Positions 50,358 to 59,671 of a DNA stretch of 64,000 bases are shown here, in pieces. A model generated the notes under the pieces. That model was not told where the DNA came from, did not search any database, and was given only the letters and a program-made list of their open reading frames with translations. This stretch comes from CAXBNB01 sp049115735. GTDB lineage: Bacteria; Bacteroidota; Bacteroidia; Cytophagales; Cyclobacteriaceae. The DNA is taken from contig JAGDZP010000010.1 in assembly GCA_049115735.1 (NCBI GenBank), forward strand, positions 1 to 64,000, given 5' to 3'. The translations under genes and the position numbers were made by a program. How positions within the stretch are numbered: the stretch's first letter is position 1; each line of letters begins with the position of its first letter.

Positions 50358-51497
50358 ATGGTTATTGGGTCTATAGTCAATAGAAGGAGCATTAGGGCAT
50401 TAATAGTATTCCTGATATGCTCTTGTTTTACTATTGATCACGCTGTTCTGGCTCAGGATGCTGAATCGAAATATTCTCATCAATTCAGCCTGGAGTATTA
50501 CAAAGGGTTCATCTTTAAGCATTCGTCAGAAGTAGCTCATCTGATTGCTTCTCGACCTTCAGGGTTTATGCTGCAGTATGATAGGCATACCTACGGTCAT
50601 AAGCGATGGGAGTATGAATTCCGCTATCCGGATACGGGCTATACCCTTATTTACCTGGATTACAATAATCCGGTGTTGGGCAAGTCAATTGCTCCCATGG
50701 CACATTTCAACTATTATTTTAATAGGAATCGTGAGACCAAACACAATTTCAAATTCAAGTTCGCTTTTGGTCCGGCTATCCATACCAAACCTTATAACCG
50801 TGAGACAAACAATAAGAACAACTTTCTTGGATCCACTTTTTCTTTTGGTATGCAGATGCAGTTCAGCTACGATCACAGGATTAGTGATAAGCTGGCACTG
50901 AAAAGTAGTATTGCATTGACCCACTTCTCCAATGCTTCAATCAACAAACCGAACAAGGGTATTAACATTGTCTCGGCCAATCTGGGTCTGATTTACAAAT
51001 TGAATGAGGGGCCCAGTGAGCAAGTGAGTTATGAAAAGGAAGATTATGGCAATCAGCCAATTCGATACAACATAACACTAGCCGGAGGTATGCACGAGTC
51101 ACTCAAAGAGGGCAATGGAATTTTTCCTTTTGTGGTGCTAAATACTTATGCTGATAAGCGGATTTCCAGGAAAAGTGCTTTTTCACTCGGGTTGGATTAT
51201 TTCATTTCTTACTCATTGAAAGAAGAGGCTTTATATGATAATGGACTGAGAGGAAAGGAATTACCCGACTTCAAAAGAGTGGGATTAGCCATAGGTTATG
51301 AACTGTTTTGGCACGATTTGAGTTTTCTGGCCCAATATGGTTTCTATGTTTACAGGCCATACAAACGCTTTAGGGCGCAATATCAGCGAGTGGGATTAAA
51401 GTACTATTTTAATGACAGGCTTTTTGCTTCCTTTATGCTCAAAACACATGTGCAAAAAGCAGAAGCTGGTGAATTTGGAATAGGGATAAGGCTCTGA
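50358..51497 (+). CDS. Acyloxyacyl hydrolase family protein (PagL-like lipid A deacylase)
   Basis: This 379-residue protein has an N-terminal signal sequence (hydrophobic about 12-32, ending LAQ), a barrel-like body and the motif THFSNASI at 188-195. The HxS pair H189-F-S191 corresponds to the His-Ser active-site residues of PagL, which removes a 3-O acyl chain from lipid A in the outer membrane. The expected third catalytic residue (Glu) cannot be assigned. The protein is about twice the length of PagL, with a second barrel-like region (220-379) that may be another domain. Function as a lipid A deacylase is probable but unproven. Confidence 0.8.
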   Translation: MVIGSIVNRRSIRALIVFLICSCFTIDHAVLAQDAESKYSHQFSLEYYKGFIFKHSSEVAHLIASRPSGFMLQYDRHTYGHKRWEYEFRYPDTGYTLIYLDYNNPVLGKSIAPMAHFNYYFNRNRETKHNFKFKFAFGPAIHTKPYNRETNNKNNFLGSTFSFGMQMQFSYDHRISDKLALKSSIALTHFSNASINKPNKGINIVSANLGLIYKLNEGPSEQVSYEKEDYGNQPIRYNITLAGGMHESLKEGNGIFPFVVLNTYADKRISRKSAFSLGLDYFISYSLKEEALYDNGLRGKELPDFKRVGLAIGYELFWHDLSFLAQYGFYVYRPYKRFRAQYQRVGLKYYFNDRLFASFMLKTHVQKAEAGEFGIGIRL

Positions 51498-51498
51498 T

Positions 51499-52233
51499 AT
51501 GAAGAAGGTACTATTCTACATATTGATCATTTTTCTACTCAATTCCTGCAGCGATAAAGATGCCTTTGATTGCGTGAAAAAGTCCGGAACTGTAAGAGAC
51601 TATGAGATTACTCTATCCGGAGGGTTTGATAGCCTGAATATAAGCTCAAACATAGATGTGGATTTGATTCAGGGAGCGCATCACAGAGTAGTTTTGACCA
51701 CAGGAGAGAACCTGTTTGACGACATAAGAGTCGAAGTGGCGGATGGATTACTTATTTTCGAGAACAACAATACCTGCAATTGGGCAAGGGACTATGGAGT
51801 GACCAAACTTCAAATTACTACACCAGACTTAAGGCAAATAGTATATGAAGGTGGGGGAGTATTTCTCTCAAAAACGAAACTGGTCTTTGATACCTTAACT
51901 ATTGATACCAAATTCTCTAGCGGAGACTTTCATCTGGATATTGAAGCTAATGAATTGAATATTACTTCAACGAGAATTTCCAACTACTACATGACGGGTA
52001 GTGTCAACAGCCTGAACTTGTACTACAGGTCGGGAGATGGTCGGTTTTACGGGAAGGACCTTATCGCCCAGCACGTTTCTTTCTATCACTTTGGTACCAA
52101 TGATATAATGGTTTATCCAGTGGTGAGCCTGGAGGGTACTATTGACAGATATGGCAATGTGATCTATTACAATGATCCTATCAATACTCCTCAAGTAGAG
52201 GAGTTGAGTAAGGGGAGGCTTATTAGGAAATAA
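51499..52233 (+). CDS. Lipoprotein with GIN (DUF2807) head domain
   Basis: This 244-residue protein has a lipoprotein signal, MKKVLFYILIIFLLNSCSDK (lipobox LNSC at 14-17). Beta-rich repeats follow: GGFDSLNISSNIDVDLIQG, HRVVLTTGENLFDDIRVEV, RQIVYEGGGVF, and LTIDTKFSSGDFHLDIEANELN. These fit the DUF2807 or 'head GIN' right-handed beta-helix fold of Bacteroidota envelope proteins. Its role is unknown. It begins one base after the PagL-like gene's stop, so the two are co-transcribed. Confidence 0.85.
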   Translation: MKKVLFYILIIFLLNSCSDKDAFDCVKKSGTVRDYEITLSGGFDSLNISSNIDVDLIQGAHHRVVLTTGENLFDDIRVEVADGLLIFENNNTCNWARDYGVTKLQITTPDLRQIVYEGGGVFLSKTKLVFDTLTIDTKFSSGDFHLDIEANELNITSTRISNYYMTGSVNSLNLYYRSGDGRFYGKDLIAQHVSFYHFGTNDIMVYPVVSLEGTIDRYGNVIYYNDPINTPQVEELSKGRLIRK

Positions 52234-52704
52234 TATAGATTCATGCCAATCCATTATTATCGTAAACTGGATTTGTTTTATTACAGGGACATTGAATTAA
52301 TTCCGTTAAGAAATTTAGCTTTGTACTTTTAGAATTGGAATCCTCTGTTTGAGTCCTAACGTACAAGCAGTCAAGAAGACTTTGGATTTTAGTGCACACA
52401 TAGGTTGAATTTTAGGTTTTTTATTCACAGTCCTTGATTTTTTCTCTAGTTTTTTATCAAGAAAAAAGTAGAAAACCGTCCGGTTAGAGGACAACAAATT
52501 AGACAAGAAATATCCGATATAGTCATTCATTTTCTTTTGATCTCCAAAAGAAAACGAACCAAAAGAAAAGGAGACCAACGCCAAAAACCATTTTGACCAA
52601 TTCACTCTGGTTAGTTCTTAATTTTATCTAGGATTAAAATGGTTCACGCTGGCCTTGGATGGTCCTCCCTCTAATATGTTTAGAATATGAAAAGAGATGT
52701 TTGC
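52234..52704. other. Intergenic region with possible degenerate repeat, no supported gene
   Basis: This 471-base stretch lies between the GIN-domain gene and pepP. On the minus strand an ORF (52605-52315) gives a low-complexity protein with SFSFGSFSFGDQKK, resembling translation of a homopurine/homopyrimidine repeat rather than a real protein. The sequence around 52430-52480 (ttttttatcaagaaaaaagtagaaaac) resembles AT-rich intergenic elements scattered in Bacteroidota genomes. I see no RNA gene or terminator. Confidence 0.4.
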
Positions 52705-54000
52705 CTAATGTGCAGAATTCATCAACTGCTCAACCTCCTCAGCTTCAATTGGAATGTTCTTCATTAAGTTGATATGCCCATCTTCGGCAATGACGATATT
52801 GTCTTCCAGGCGTACACCAAGCCCTTCTTCGGGGATGTAGATTCCTGGTTCTACAGTGAATACCATGCCGGTTTCAAATTTCTTGTAGACGCTTCCAACA
52901 TCATGGACATTAAGACCAAGGTGATGTGAGGTTCCGTGCATAAAGTACTTTTTGTATGCAGGCCAATCCGCATTTTGTTTTTCAATATCACTCATGCTGA
53001 GCAATCCCAAATCCACCAGTTCTTTCTCCATAACCTCTCCAACAGCCTTATGATATTCTGGAATGGTATTGCCGGGTGTCAGCATTTTCGTTGCTTCATT
53101 TTTCACTCGCAGCACAGCATCATATACATCCCTTTGTCTCTTGGTGAATCTACCATTTACAGGAATAGTTCGCGTCATGTCCCCGTTGTAGTTAGCGTAC
53201 TCGGCACCTACGTCCATTAGCAGCAGGTCTCCATCCTCGCATTGTTTGTTGTTTTCAAGGTAATGCAGGACACATGCGCTTGTACCTGAGGCAATAATCG
53301 GTTCATAAGCAAAACCCCGTGATCTGTTTCGGAGGAATTCATGGCTGTATTCGGCTTCTAATTGAAACTCCCAAACTCCTGGATGTGTCTTGTCCAATAC
53401 CCGTCGGAATCCTTTTTCTGTAATGTCACAGGCTATTTGCAGCATCTCGATTTCTCGCTCCGACTTAACACAGCGAAGGTCATAAATGAGAGGTGCTACA
53501 CGCTCATATTCATGCAGTGGATAGTTTTTTCTGCATTGATTGACAAATCGATCATTTCTTGTTTCCACTCTTGTGGCGCTCCGAATGTGCTCATTCAGAT
53601 CCAGGTATATGTGCTCTGTTTCGGCTAGGATCGTATTCAAGGTTCTTTCAAACTTATCCAACCAAAACACAGTTTGCACGCCGGAAGTATCTCGTGCTTC
53701 CTCTACAGTGTATTTGTGCCCTTCCCAAATTTCAATTTCTTCGCTTGTTTCTTTTAGGAAAAGAATTTCTCTGAACCGTTCATCTGGAAAGTCTGGTGCT
53801 AGAAGAAGTATGGATTCTTCCTGGTCAATCCCTGATAAATAGAAAAGATTGGCATCTTGAATAAAGGGCATCACTCCATCAGCACTGGTAGGCATGATAT
53901 CGCTGGAGTTGAAGATGGCAACTGAATTTGGCTTAAGCTTTGCTGATAGCCTTTGTCGATTGGCAATAAATAGCTCTTTGCCGATGGGTAGATACTTCAT
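52705..54000 (-). CDS. pepP: Xaa-Pro aminopeptidase (aminopeptidase P), peptidase M24
   Basis: This 431-residue cytoplasmic metallopeptidase removes the N-terminal residue before proline. The N-terminal domain (about 1-175) is followed by the pita-bread catalytic domain with dimetal ligands D263 in LLMDVGAEY, D274 in YNGDMTRTIP, the histidine in HGTSHHLGLNVHDVG, and glutamates in VEPGIYIP and LEDNIV. All are present. Length agrees with E. coli PepP (about 440). It is divergent from the adjacent subtilase gene, with about 40 bases shared as the promoter region. Confidence 0.95.
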   Translation of the reverse strand: MKYLPIGKELFIANRQRLSAKLKPNSVAIFNSSDIMPTSADGVMPFIQDANLFYLSGIDQEESILLLAPDFPDERFREILFLKETSEEIEIWEGHKYTVEEARDTSGVQTVFWLDKFERTLNTILAETEHIYLDLNEHIRSATRVETRNDRFVNQCRKNYPLHEYERVAPLIYDLRCVKSEREIEMLQIACDITEKGFRRVLDKTHPGVWEFQLEAEYSHEFLRNRSRGFAYEPIIASGTSACVLHYLENNKQCEDGDLLLMDVGAEYANYNGDMTRTIPVNGRFTKRQRDVYDAVLRVKNEATKMLTPGNTIPEYHKAVGEVMEKELVDLGLLSMSDIEKQNADWPAYKKYFMHGTSHHLGLNVHDVGSVYKKFETGMVFTVEPGIYIPEEGLGVRLEDNIVIAEDGHINLMKNIPIEAEEVEQLMNSAH

Positions 54001-54040
54001 TATAAAAAAATCGTTATCATTAAGTTGAGTTAAATATGAT

Positions 54041-55486
54041 ATGAATCGAATTCAATTTCCGATAAAATTACTATTTCTTTTGCTAGTTCTGACTTGTTGC
54101 GAGCAGAAAAGCAAGCATTGGTTATATTTTGATTCGAAACTAAAAATCCACCAGGATGTTGATTTGATTTCCGGGGAGTTGGATCAATTAGATCTTTCAC
54201 TAGAGTACTATTCTGAGTGGCTTCATGCTGGTACGGTGTTGTTGTCTTCTGAAGATAAAGAGGCACTTCAGAAATTAAAGTTCATCACCAGCATTGAGCC
54301 TTCTCAAAATATTGATTTCAAGCCCATGTCTTTGGGCAAAGAAGAGAGTATGAGTTTTGCTCTGGAGCAAATTGGCGCTGAAAGCTTTGTTTCTGCAGGA
54401 TTGGATGGGAAGGGGGTGAAAATCGGGATAATAGATGGCGGATTTCTTGATGCTAATATCAAAGGGCAGTTGTCGCATGTCTTCAAACATGAAAAGGTGA
54501 AGGCATATAAGGATTTCATTACACCTGACTTGCGCCAATACGGCGGCTCTAAATATGCAGACGATCAACATGGTACTGATGTATGGACACAGGTGGCAGG
54601 TATCAACGAGGAGCGAAAAGTGAGATTTGGTCTGGCACCTAATGCGGAATACTATCTGGCCAGAACTGATGATGGTAGGAAAGAATATAGAAAGGAAGAA
54701 GAGTATTTGATTGAAGCACTGGAGTGGATGCACAAGCATGGAGTGAAGCTCGTGAATATTTCTTTGGGCTATTCTATCGGCTTTGATAATCCTAGTGAGA
54801 ATTACTTGCCAAAACATATCAATGGTAGCTATACGGCCGTCACCAGAGCAGCGGCAATAGCCACAGATGAGAAAGGGATGCTGCTCGTCGTATCTGCCGG
54901 GAATGATGGGGATAATCCGTTCAAAGTGCTATCAGCCCCTGCGGATGCCAAGGGTGTAATTACTGTGGGTGCAACGAATTTTAAAACATGGGAAAAAGCT
55001 TCTTATAGCTCTCAGGGTCCAGAACAGTTAGACTACATAAAACCCAATGTTTCCTGCTTTGCCAGTAGTGGGACTTCTTTTTCAGCTCCTGTGATTACAG
55101 GTCTGGCGGCATGTATTATGCAGCAGGACAAAAGTCTGACAAATCTTGATATAAAATCATTGATTGAGCAATCTTCTCACCTATATCCTTTTGGTAACAA
55201 CTATGTAGGCTATGGCGTGCCTAATTGTAAGAGGTTATTGAAATTGACCAATAATCTATCGACTTTACGGCCCACATTTATAAAAAGCATTAAAAGGAAG
55301 TTGAAAATGCAATTACCTGATGATGAGGGATTTGTGGTGCTATTTCACAAGAAAGATAGCGTCAATGTAATTTTACAAAGAAGACTTCCATTTGAAGAAG
55401 GAGAAGTGATCATATCTCACCCCAAAGAGGCAAAATTTACCACACTTTCTTTCAAAGATTTTGTACAGGAAATCGCCTGGGAATAG
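54041..55486 (+). CDS. Subtilisin-like serine protease (S8), lipoprotein
   Basis: This 481-residue protein has a lipoprotein-like signal (MNRIQFPIKLLFLLLVLTCC, C19/C20) and a catalytic triad readable as D132 (GIIDGGF), H177 (QHGTD) and S346 (SSGTSFSAPV), with oxyanion N288 in SAGNDG. The C-terminus (about 395-481) is a beta-rich extension. The H-x-T rather than H-G-T-H-V spacing is normal for many bacterial subtilases. It is likely anchored to a membrane and cleaves envelope or extracellular proteins. It is divergent from pepP. Confidence 0.92.
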   Translation: MNRIQFPIKLLFLLLVLTCCEQKSKHWLYFDSKLKIHQDVDLISGELDQLDLSLEYYSEWLHAGTVLLSSEDKEALQKLKFITSIEPSQNIDFKPMSLGKEESMSFALEQIGAESFVSAGLDGKGVKIGIIDGGFLDANIKGQLSHVFKHEKVKAYKDFITPDLRQYGGSKYADDQHGTDVWTQVAGINEERKVRFGLAPNAEYYLARTDDGRKEYRKEEEYLIEALEWMHKHGVKLVNISLGYSIGFDNPSENYLPKHINGSYTAVTRAAAIATDEKGMLLVVSAGNDGDNPFKVLSAPADAKGVITVGATNFKTWEKASYSSQGPEQLDYIKPNVSCFASSGTSFSAPVITGLAACIMQQDKSLTNLDIKSLIEQSSHLYPFGNNYVGYGVPNCKRLLKLTNNLSTLRPTFIKSIKRKLKMQLPDDEGFVVLFHKKDSVNVILQRRLPFEEGEVIISHPKEAKFTTLSFKDFVQEIAWE

Positions 55487-55565
55487 GGCGGATAAATGTT
55501 TAAATTTCAATTTTACAATTTCTCATATTATATTCAATCTTCATTCACCTAACTGTAATTGAATC

Positions 55566-56486
55566 ATGCTGGATCTTGGTTTTGTCAGTGCTATCCTTCC
55601 AGACAATACGTTTGAAGAGGTTGTTGATTTTGCTTCTAAGAATGAGTTTAAATGTTTGGAGATTATGTGCTGGCCGAAAGGAAAAGCAGAACGCCGTTAT
55701 GCAGGAGTTACCCATATAGATGTAGTCAACTTGGGTGGTAATGAAATTGAAAACATTAAATCCTATATCGCTTCAAAAAACATTTATATATCCGGTTTAG
55801 GGTATTATCCTAATCCACTAGATCCGGATAGTGAAAAAGCTCAGGTATATGTGGACCATATTCTAAAAAATATTGAAGCCGCTAAGGAGTTGGACATAGG
55901 GGTAGTTAACACATTCATCGGTCGTGACCCTTCAAAACCTGTTCGATATAACATGGACCGATTCAAGGAGGTGTGGCCAGCTATAATCAAAGTGGCTGAT
56001 CAACATAATATCAAGATAGGAATCGAAAATTGCCCGATGCTGTTTACTGATGATGAATGGCCTGGAGGAAAGAATCTGGCCATTTCACCGGAGATTTGGG
56101 ATGAAATGTTTGAATATATTCCAAGTGAAAATTTTGGACTAAATTATGATCCATCTCACCTGACATGGATGCAAATGGATGAAGTACAACCCATATATGA
56201 CTACAAGGAAAAGCTGCATCATATACACCTCAAAGATGTAAAGGTGCATAAGGATAAATTGAATCGGGTTGGCATCTTAGCTCACCCGGTCGATTTTCAT
56301 ACGCCTAAAATCCCAGGAATGGGAGATGTCAGGTGGGGAGCATTCTTTTCTGCCCTGACCACAGTGGGTTACAAAGGGCCTGTTTGTATTGAAGTTGAAG
56401 ACAAGTCCTTCGAGGGATCTGAGGAGTCAGTGCATGCGGCGATACTTACAGCCAGGAACTATTTGAAGCAATTTTTGGTGTTGTGA
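55566..56486 (+). CDS. Sugar phosphate isomerase/epimerase-like TIM-barrel protein
   Basis: This 306-residue protein of the xylose-isomerase-like AP-endonuclease-2 family begins MLDLGFVSAILPDNTFEEVVDFAS. The barrel motifs are KCLEIMCWPKG, IKIGIENCPM (Glu), GLNYDPSHLTWM (Asp-His), IHHIHLKDV-type LHHIHLKDVK (His), and VCIEVEDK (Glu). It has no signal peptide, so it is cytoplasmic, unlike the related protein at 33851. It probably isomerises or epimerises a sugar or inositol derivative, with metal at the Glu/Asp/His/Glu site. It is not close to other sugar genes here, so the substrate is open. Confidence 0.88.
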   Translation: MLDLGFVSAILPDNTFEEVVDFASKNEFKCLEIMCWPKGKAERRYAGVTHIDVVNLGGNEIENIKSYIASKNIYISGLGYYPNPLDPDSEKAQVYVDHILKNIEAAKELDIGVVNTFIGRDPSKPVRYNMDRFKEVWPAIIKVADQHNIKIGIENCPMLFTDDEWPGGKNLAISPEIWDEMFEYIPSENFGLNYDPSHLTWMQMDEVQPIYDYKEKLHHIHLKDVKVHKDKLNRVGILAHPVDFHTPKIPGMGDVRWGAFFSALTTVGYKGPVCIEVEDKSFEGSEESVHAAILTARNYLKQFLVL

Positions 56487-56543
56487 GATAAGCATAGAGC
56501 TTGCCAAAGTAGAGAATAACAGTATTTATATTAAATTGAGGTC

Positions 56544-57155
56544 ATGTGGAAAAAAGCTCTAACACTTAGGTGGATTGGATATCACTTACTTACCTTGGCG
56601 CGTTTTCTTTATCTGTATCAACCTTTCAGATTGCAGAATAGATTCGCACCTGTTCGTTTCACTCCGGGAGGCGCATGGCCTGTTTTCATATTCTCGGGAG
56701 TTTGTTGTCTACTTATTTTTGGTCCGATTTTGATATTCATTCTCAGCATTACCAGCAGTGGGATCGTTGTGCCCGAGCTGTTTATCGTCTCGGTCTTTGG
56801 TTTCGTTTTCAGCATTTTTTTTAGGTCTGCACAGTCTAAATCTGCCAGCCACATTTATTTTGATGGCCAGGATATCTTCTTTACTATTTTCGGTTTTTAT
56901 GAAGAGCACGTGGAAGTAATCGACAAAAACGATGTGAGAGGATTACAGTCTATTAAGCAGAATCTGAAAGGTACACATAACTATAAGATTTGCCTTTTAC
57001 TCGATGATAACAGACTACTCCTCATACGCTTAACGATAAGTGCAGGAAAGGCAAAACACCTGTTAACTAAGTATAGTGAATTATTTGACACAGAAATGAT
57101 AGATATCAAAGGAGACGCTCAAATCATCAACGATTCTGGTATAGTCTTTCAATAA
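56544..57155 (+). CDS. Membrane protein of unknown function
   Basis: I do not recognise this 203-residue protein. It has an unusual aromatic- and basic-rich N-terminus (ARFLYLYQPFRLQNRF), two adjacent membrane helices (about 50-75 and 80-97), and a soluble C-terminal domain with DGQDIFFTIFGFYEEHVEVI and RGLQSIKQNLKG. The layout looks like small PH-domain-like Bacteroidota membrane proteins, though no signature is clear. It lies 57 bases after the sugar isomerase and 15 bases before the sirtuin, so it is probably in the same operon as the latter. Confidence 0.75.
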   Translation: MWKKALTLRWIGYHLLTLARFLYLYQPFRLQNRFAPVRFTPGGAWPVFIFSGVCCLLIFGPILIFILSITSSGIVVPELFIVSVFGFVFSIFFRSAQSKSASHIYFDGQDIFFTIFGFYEEHVEVIDKNDVRGLQSIKQNLKGTHNYKICLLLDDNRLLLIRLTISAGKAKHLLTKYSELFDTEMIDIKGDAQIINDSGIVFQ

Positions 57156-57170
57156 TTCTTTTTTCATCCC

Positions 57171-57863
57171 ATGAAAAAACTTGTAGTCCTTACGGGAGCT
57201 GGTATAAGTGCAGAAAGCGGCATTCGTACATTTCGTGATTCTGATGGCCTATGGGAAGGCCATAACGTAATGGATGTAGCTTCGCCGGAAGGATGGCACA
57301 GGGACAAAGAACAAGTGCTTGATTTTTATAATCAAAGGAGAAAGCAGGCGCTAAAAGCAGCTCCGAATGCTGGACATCTTGGATTAGCAGAGCTGGAAGG
57401 CTATTTCGATGTTTCAGTCGTTACCCAAAATGTAGATAATCTGCATGAGATGGCTGGCTCTAGTAATGTATTGCACCTACACGGCGAACTCTTCAAGTCC
57501 AGAAGCACTTTGGATGAAAACCTGGTATATGATGTAGAGGGATGGGAATTGAATATAGGTGATAAATGTGAAAAGGGATCTCAACTAAGACCGCATATAG
57601 TTTGGTTTGGGGAAATGGTACCTATGATGGAAGTTGCCCTACGGCTGACTCTACAAGCAGATATATTTATGGTCGTTGGGACGTCTTTGAATGTTTATCC
57701 AGCAGCTGGTCTCATGGATTATGTTGGTTCTACTGTACCAAAATTCATTATCGATCCCAATATGCCGGTAGTACGGCAAAGAGAAAATTTGTACCTTTAT
57801 GAAGAGAAGGGAGGTTCTGGCGTACCCAAGGTGGCAGAACTTCTGAAAGAAAAGTACCTATAA
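57171..57863 (+). CDS. cobB: NAD-dependent protein deacylase, sirtuin (SIRT5/CobB class)
   Basis: This 230-residue sirtuin removes acyl groups from lysine using NAD. The NAD-binding motif GAGISAESGIR is at 9-19, TQNVDNLHE at 85-93 and the catalytic histidine is H104 in LHLHGEL. Y53 and R56 in DFYNQRRKQ match the Tyr-x-x-Arg of succinyl/malonyl-lysine-specific sirtuins. The usual four zinc cysteines are not visible after H104 (only one Cys, near 139), so the zinc site is lost or remodelled. It lies 15 bases after a membrane protein gene and six before a DUF1330-like gene. Confidence 0.9.
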   Translation: MKKLVVLTGAGISAESGIRTFRDSDGLWEGHNVMDVASPEGWHRDKEQVLDFYNQRRKQALKAAPNAGHLGLAELEGYFDVSVVTQNVDNLHEMAGSSNVLHLHGELFKSRSTLDENLVYDVEGWELNIGDKCEKGSQLRPHIVWFGEMVPMMEVALRLTLQADIFMVVGTSLNVYPAAGLMDYVGSTVPKFIIDPNMPVVRQRENLYLYEEKGGSGVPKVAELLKEKYL

Positions 57864-57868
57864 GCATT

Positions 57869-58594
57869 ATGAATCAAGCGTCTTTGACAGAAGCGGTTTC
57901 TTCGACAATGGATATTTCGGTTATTAGTACTGGCCCGGAATATAATTTGTCCGATCCGGTTTGGGCGATCAATTGGTTTGATCTCAAGGCACCAAAACTT
58001 TATCAATTCTATTTGTCGTTAGCAAGCAAGCATGTACAAGGGGTGAAAGCAATACCTTTCTTTAAAGGACAGCTCATAAAGAGGATAGAAGGAGATGAGA
58101 AGGGCGAGAGAGGAAATTTGCTAGTGGTGAATTACCCATCTCCTGAGAGCTTTCTTAAAATGATCAAGTCGAAGTTATTCCAGTTTAAAAGCATACTGAG
58201 GGTACTAGCGGTCAAGGATTTCACTTTTGGGTTTATGATGCGAACAGATGACGGTGAGCCTCCGAAAGAAACTATATCAAAATACGAGGGACAGCTCATT
58301 TATCTGGTACATCATTTTCAAAATGGACATAAAAGGATTGATGCATCTGGTCTCAAGGAGCTGGCTGCTTCTTATGATATTTTCATGCATTTTGCAGGTA
58401 CCAAATCTCATATAGTCGGGCGCAAGCGAAAAAATGAAAGGCTAAAAACGGCACCATTTTACATGGAGGGTCTCATTATCCTGGGTGCATTTGAAGAGTC
58501 TCAGTTTGATAATTTATTGACCAGCGTTTCCTATCGGGAGTTTATGAAAGACAACTCGTCCAATTATCTCGGATTGTTTAGGAGAGAGATCTAA
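57869..58594 (+). CDS. DUF1330-like protein of unknown function
   Basis: This 241-residue protein follows the sirtuin by six bases. VQGVKAIPFFKGQLIKRIEG followed by NLLVVNYPSPESFLKMIKSKLF near 45-95 fits a DUF1330/dimeric ferredoxin-like half. A second, weaker similar half runs from about 130 (YLVHHFQNGHKRIDA, then GLIILGAFEESQFDNLLTS). This suggests an internal duplication. No catalytic residue is assigned. Proximity to the sirtuin suggests a shared transcript, not a shared reaction. Confidence 0.75.
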   Translation: MNQASLTEAVSSTMDISVISTGPEYNLSDPVWAINWFDLKAPKLYQFYLSLASKHVQGVKAIPFFKGQLIKRIEGDEKGERGNLLVVNYPSPESFLKMIKSKLFQFKSILRVLAVKDFTFGFMMRTDDGEPPKETISKYEGQLIYLVHHFQNGHKRIDASGLKELAASYDIFMHFAGTKSHIVGRKRKNERLKTAPFYMEGLIILGAFEESQFDNLLTSVSYREFMKDNSSNYLGLFRREI

Positions 58595-58833
58595 AACCCC
58601 CAATTTTCCTCAGTAATCCCCTTGAATATTGCTCAGAATAAGGTTGTGAAAACCAAAAACCATGTAAGTAGTTGATATTTAATTAGTTCGACTTGCTTTA
58701 TTTAATTATTTTATTAATATTCACATGTTAACTATTTAATTAAAAAGACTGTTAAGGATCTTGGTTCAAATTAAATGTATTAGTCTCTATCAAAATCGAG
58801 CCAAAACAGCAAATATGAAAACCAAATATCATA

Positions 58834-59595
58834 ATGTCATCAATCACAGAACCAGCTAGAAATACCATTACCAACCTGCAGATCGATGCTCTAAAAATTA
58901 GTCCGTCCGATCGTCTCAAGTCTATGGAAAAACCAAACAAGGTTATTCCATTTCACACATTACAAAAGAAGAATAAACACTCTGTTGCTTCATATTTTTC
59001 CAAAACTATCAAGGATTGCCTAGATAGCGAAATGAGGGATTTAATCGAGCCCTATGCCACAGTAAGGCTCACTTCATTGATCAGAAATGCATTCAGTGCG
59101 AGCGACCAAGTATCTTTGAACGATGGATCGTCAGAATTGGAAAACTTCAATTTCAATACATCCAATCCATTCAAGAAAACAATCAATTCCAAAGTATACA
59201 TTCGAGGAGGTTCGCATAATGGCTATGCCATATTGCATGTACCTGCTTTCGTTCCTGCAAACGAATTGAATATGCCGGAAGAAGCAACAAATTTCAAGAT
59301 CTGCGCGCGATTGATTTCGATTTCGGACTTTGAGTTATCGAACGAATTGAAAGCTTATGTACCTGCCGACATAGATTCACACGGTCAGTTGGGTTCTTTT
59401 GAAACGACCATGCTGCCAATACTCAGAATGCAAACACAGCCTATCACGACACAGGTGTGCATCAACAAGGGTAAAGCCTTAGAAGGTAATGTTCACACGC
59501 TCTTGATAGCGGCCGTTAAATTTTACTGCTACTCCAATGGAAAATTCACTCACCTATCAGACCATGGTTCGATGAAGGTGATGAAGGTACTTTAA
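58834..59595 (+). CDS. Protein of unknown function
   Basis: I do not recognise this 253-residue protein, which starts MSSITEPARNTITNLQIDAL. It has no signal peptide or membrane segment. A central beta-rich part (about 110-225: INSKVYIRGGSHNGYAILHV, then FKICARLISISDFELS, TTMLPILRMQTQPITTQVC) could be a beta-sandwich domain such as a carbohydrate- or protein-binding module. It is preceded by a 240-base AT-rich spacer and is monocistronic as far as visible. Confidence 0.75.
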   Translation: MSSITEPARNTITNLQIDALKISPSDRLKSMEKPNKVIPFHTLQKKNKHSVASYFSKTIKDCLDSEMRDLIEPYATVRLTSLIRNAFSASDQVSLNDGSSELENFNFNTSNPFKKTINSKVYIRGGSHNGYAILHVPAFVPANELNMPEEATNFKICARLISISDFELSNELKAYVPADIDSHGQLGSFETTMLPILRMQTQPITTQVCINKGKALEGNVHTLLIAAVKFYCYSNGKFTHLSDHGSMKVMKVL

Positions 59596-59671
59596 TAGGT
59601 TTTGTGGCTTCAATAGAAATAGTTGAAATTTAATTCCTAAACATCAGATTAATTATTCCGTTAGTGGGATT

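Noticed and set aside
52315..52605. Minus-strand ORF of 96 codons in the GIN/pepP spacer
   Set aside because: Low-complexity, repeat-like translation with no domain; the region is better read as intergenic repeat-like sequence.
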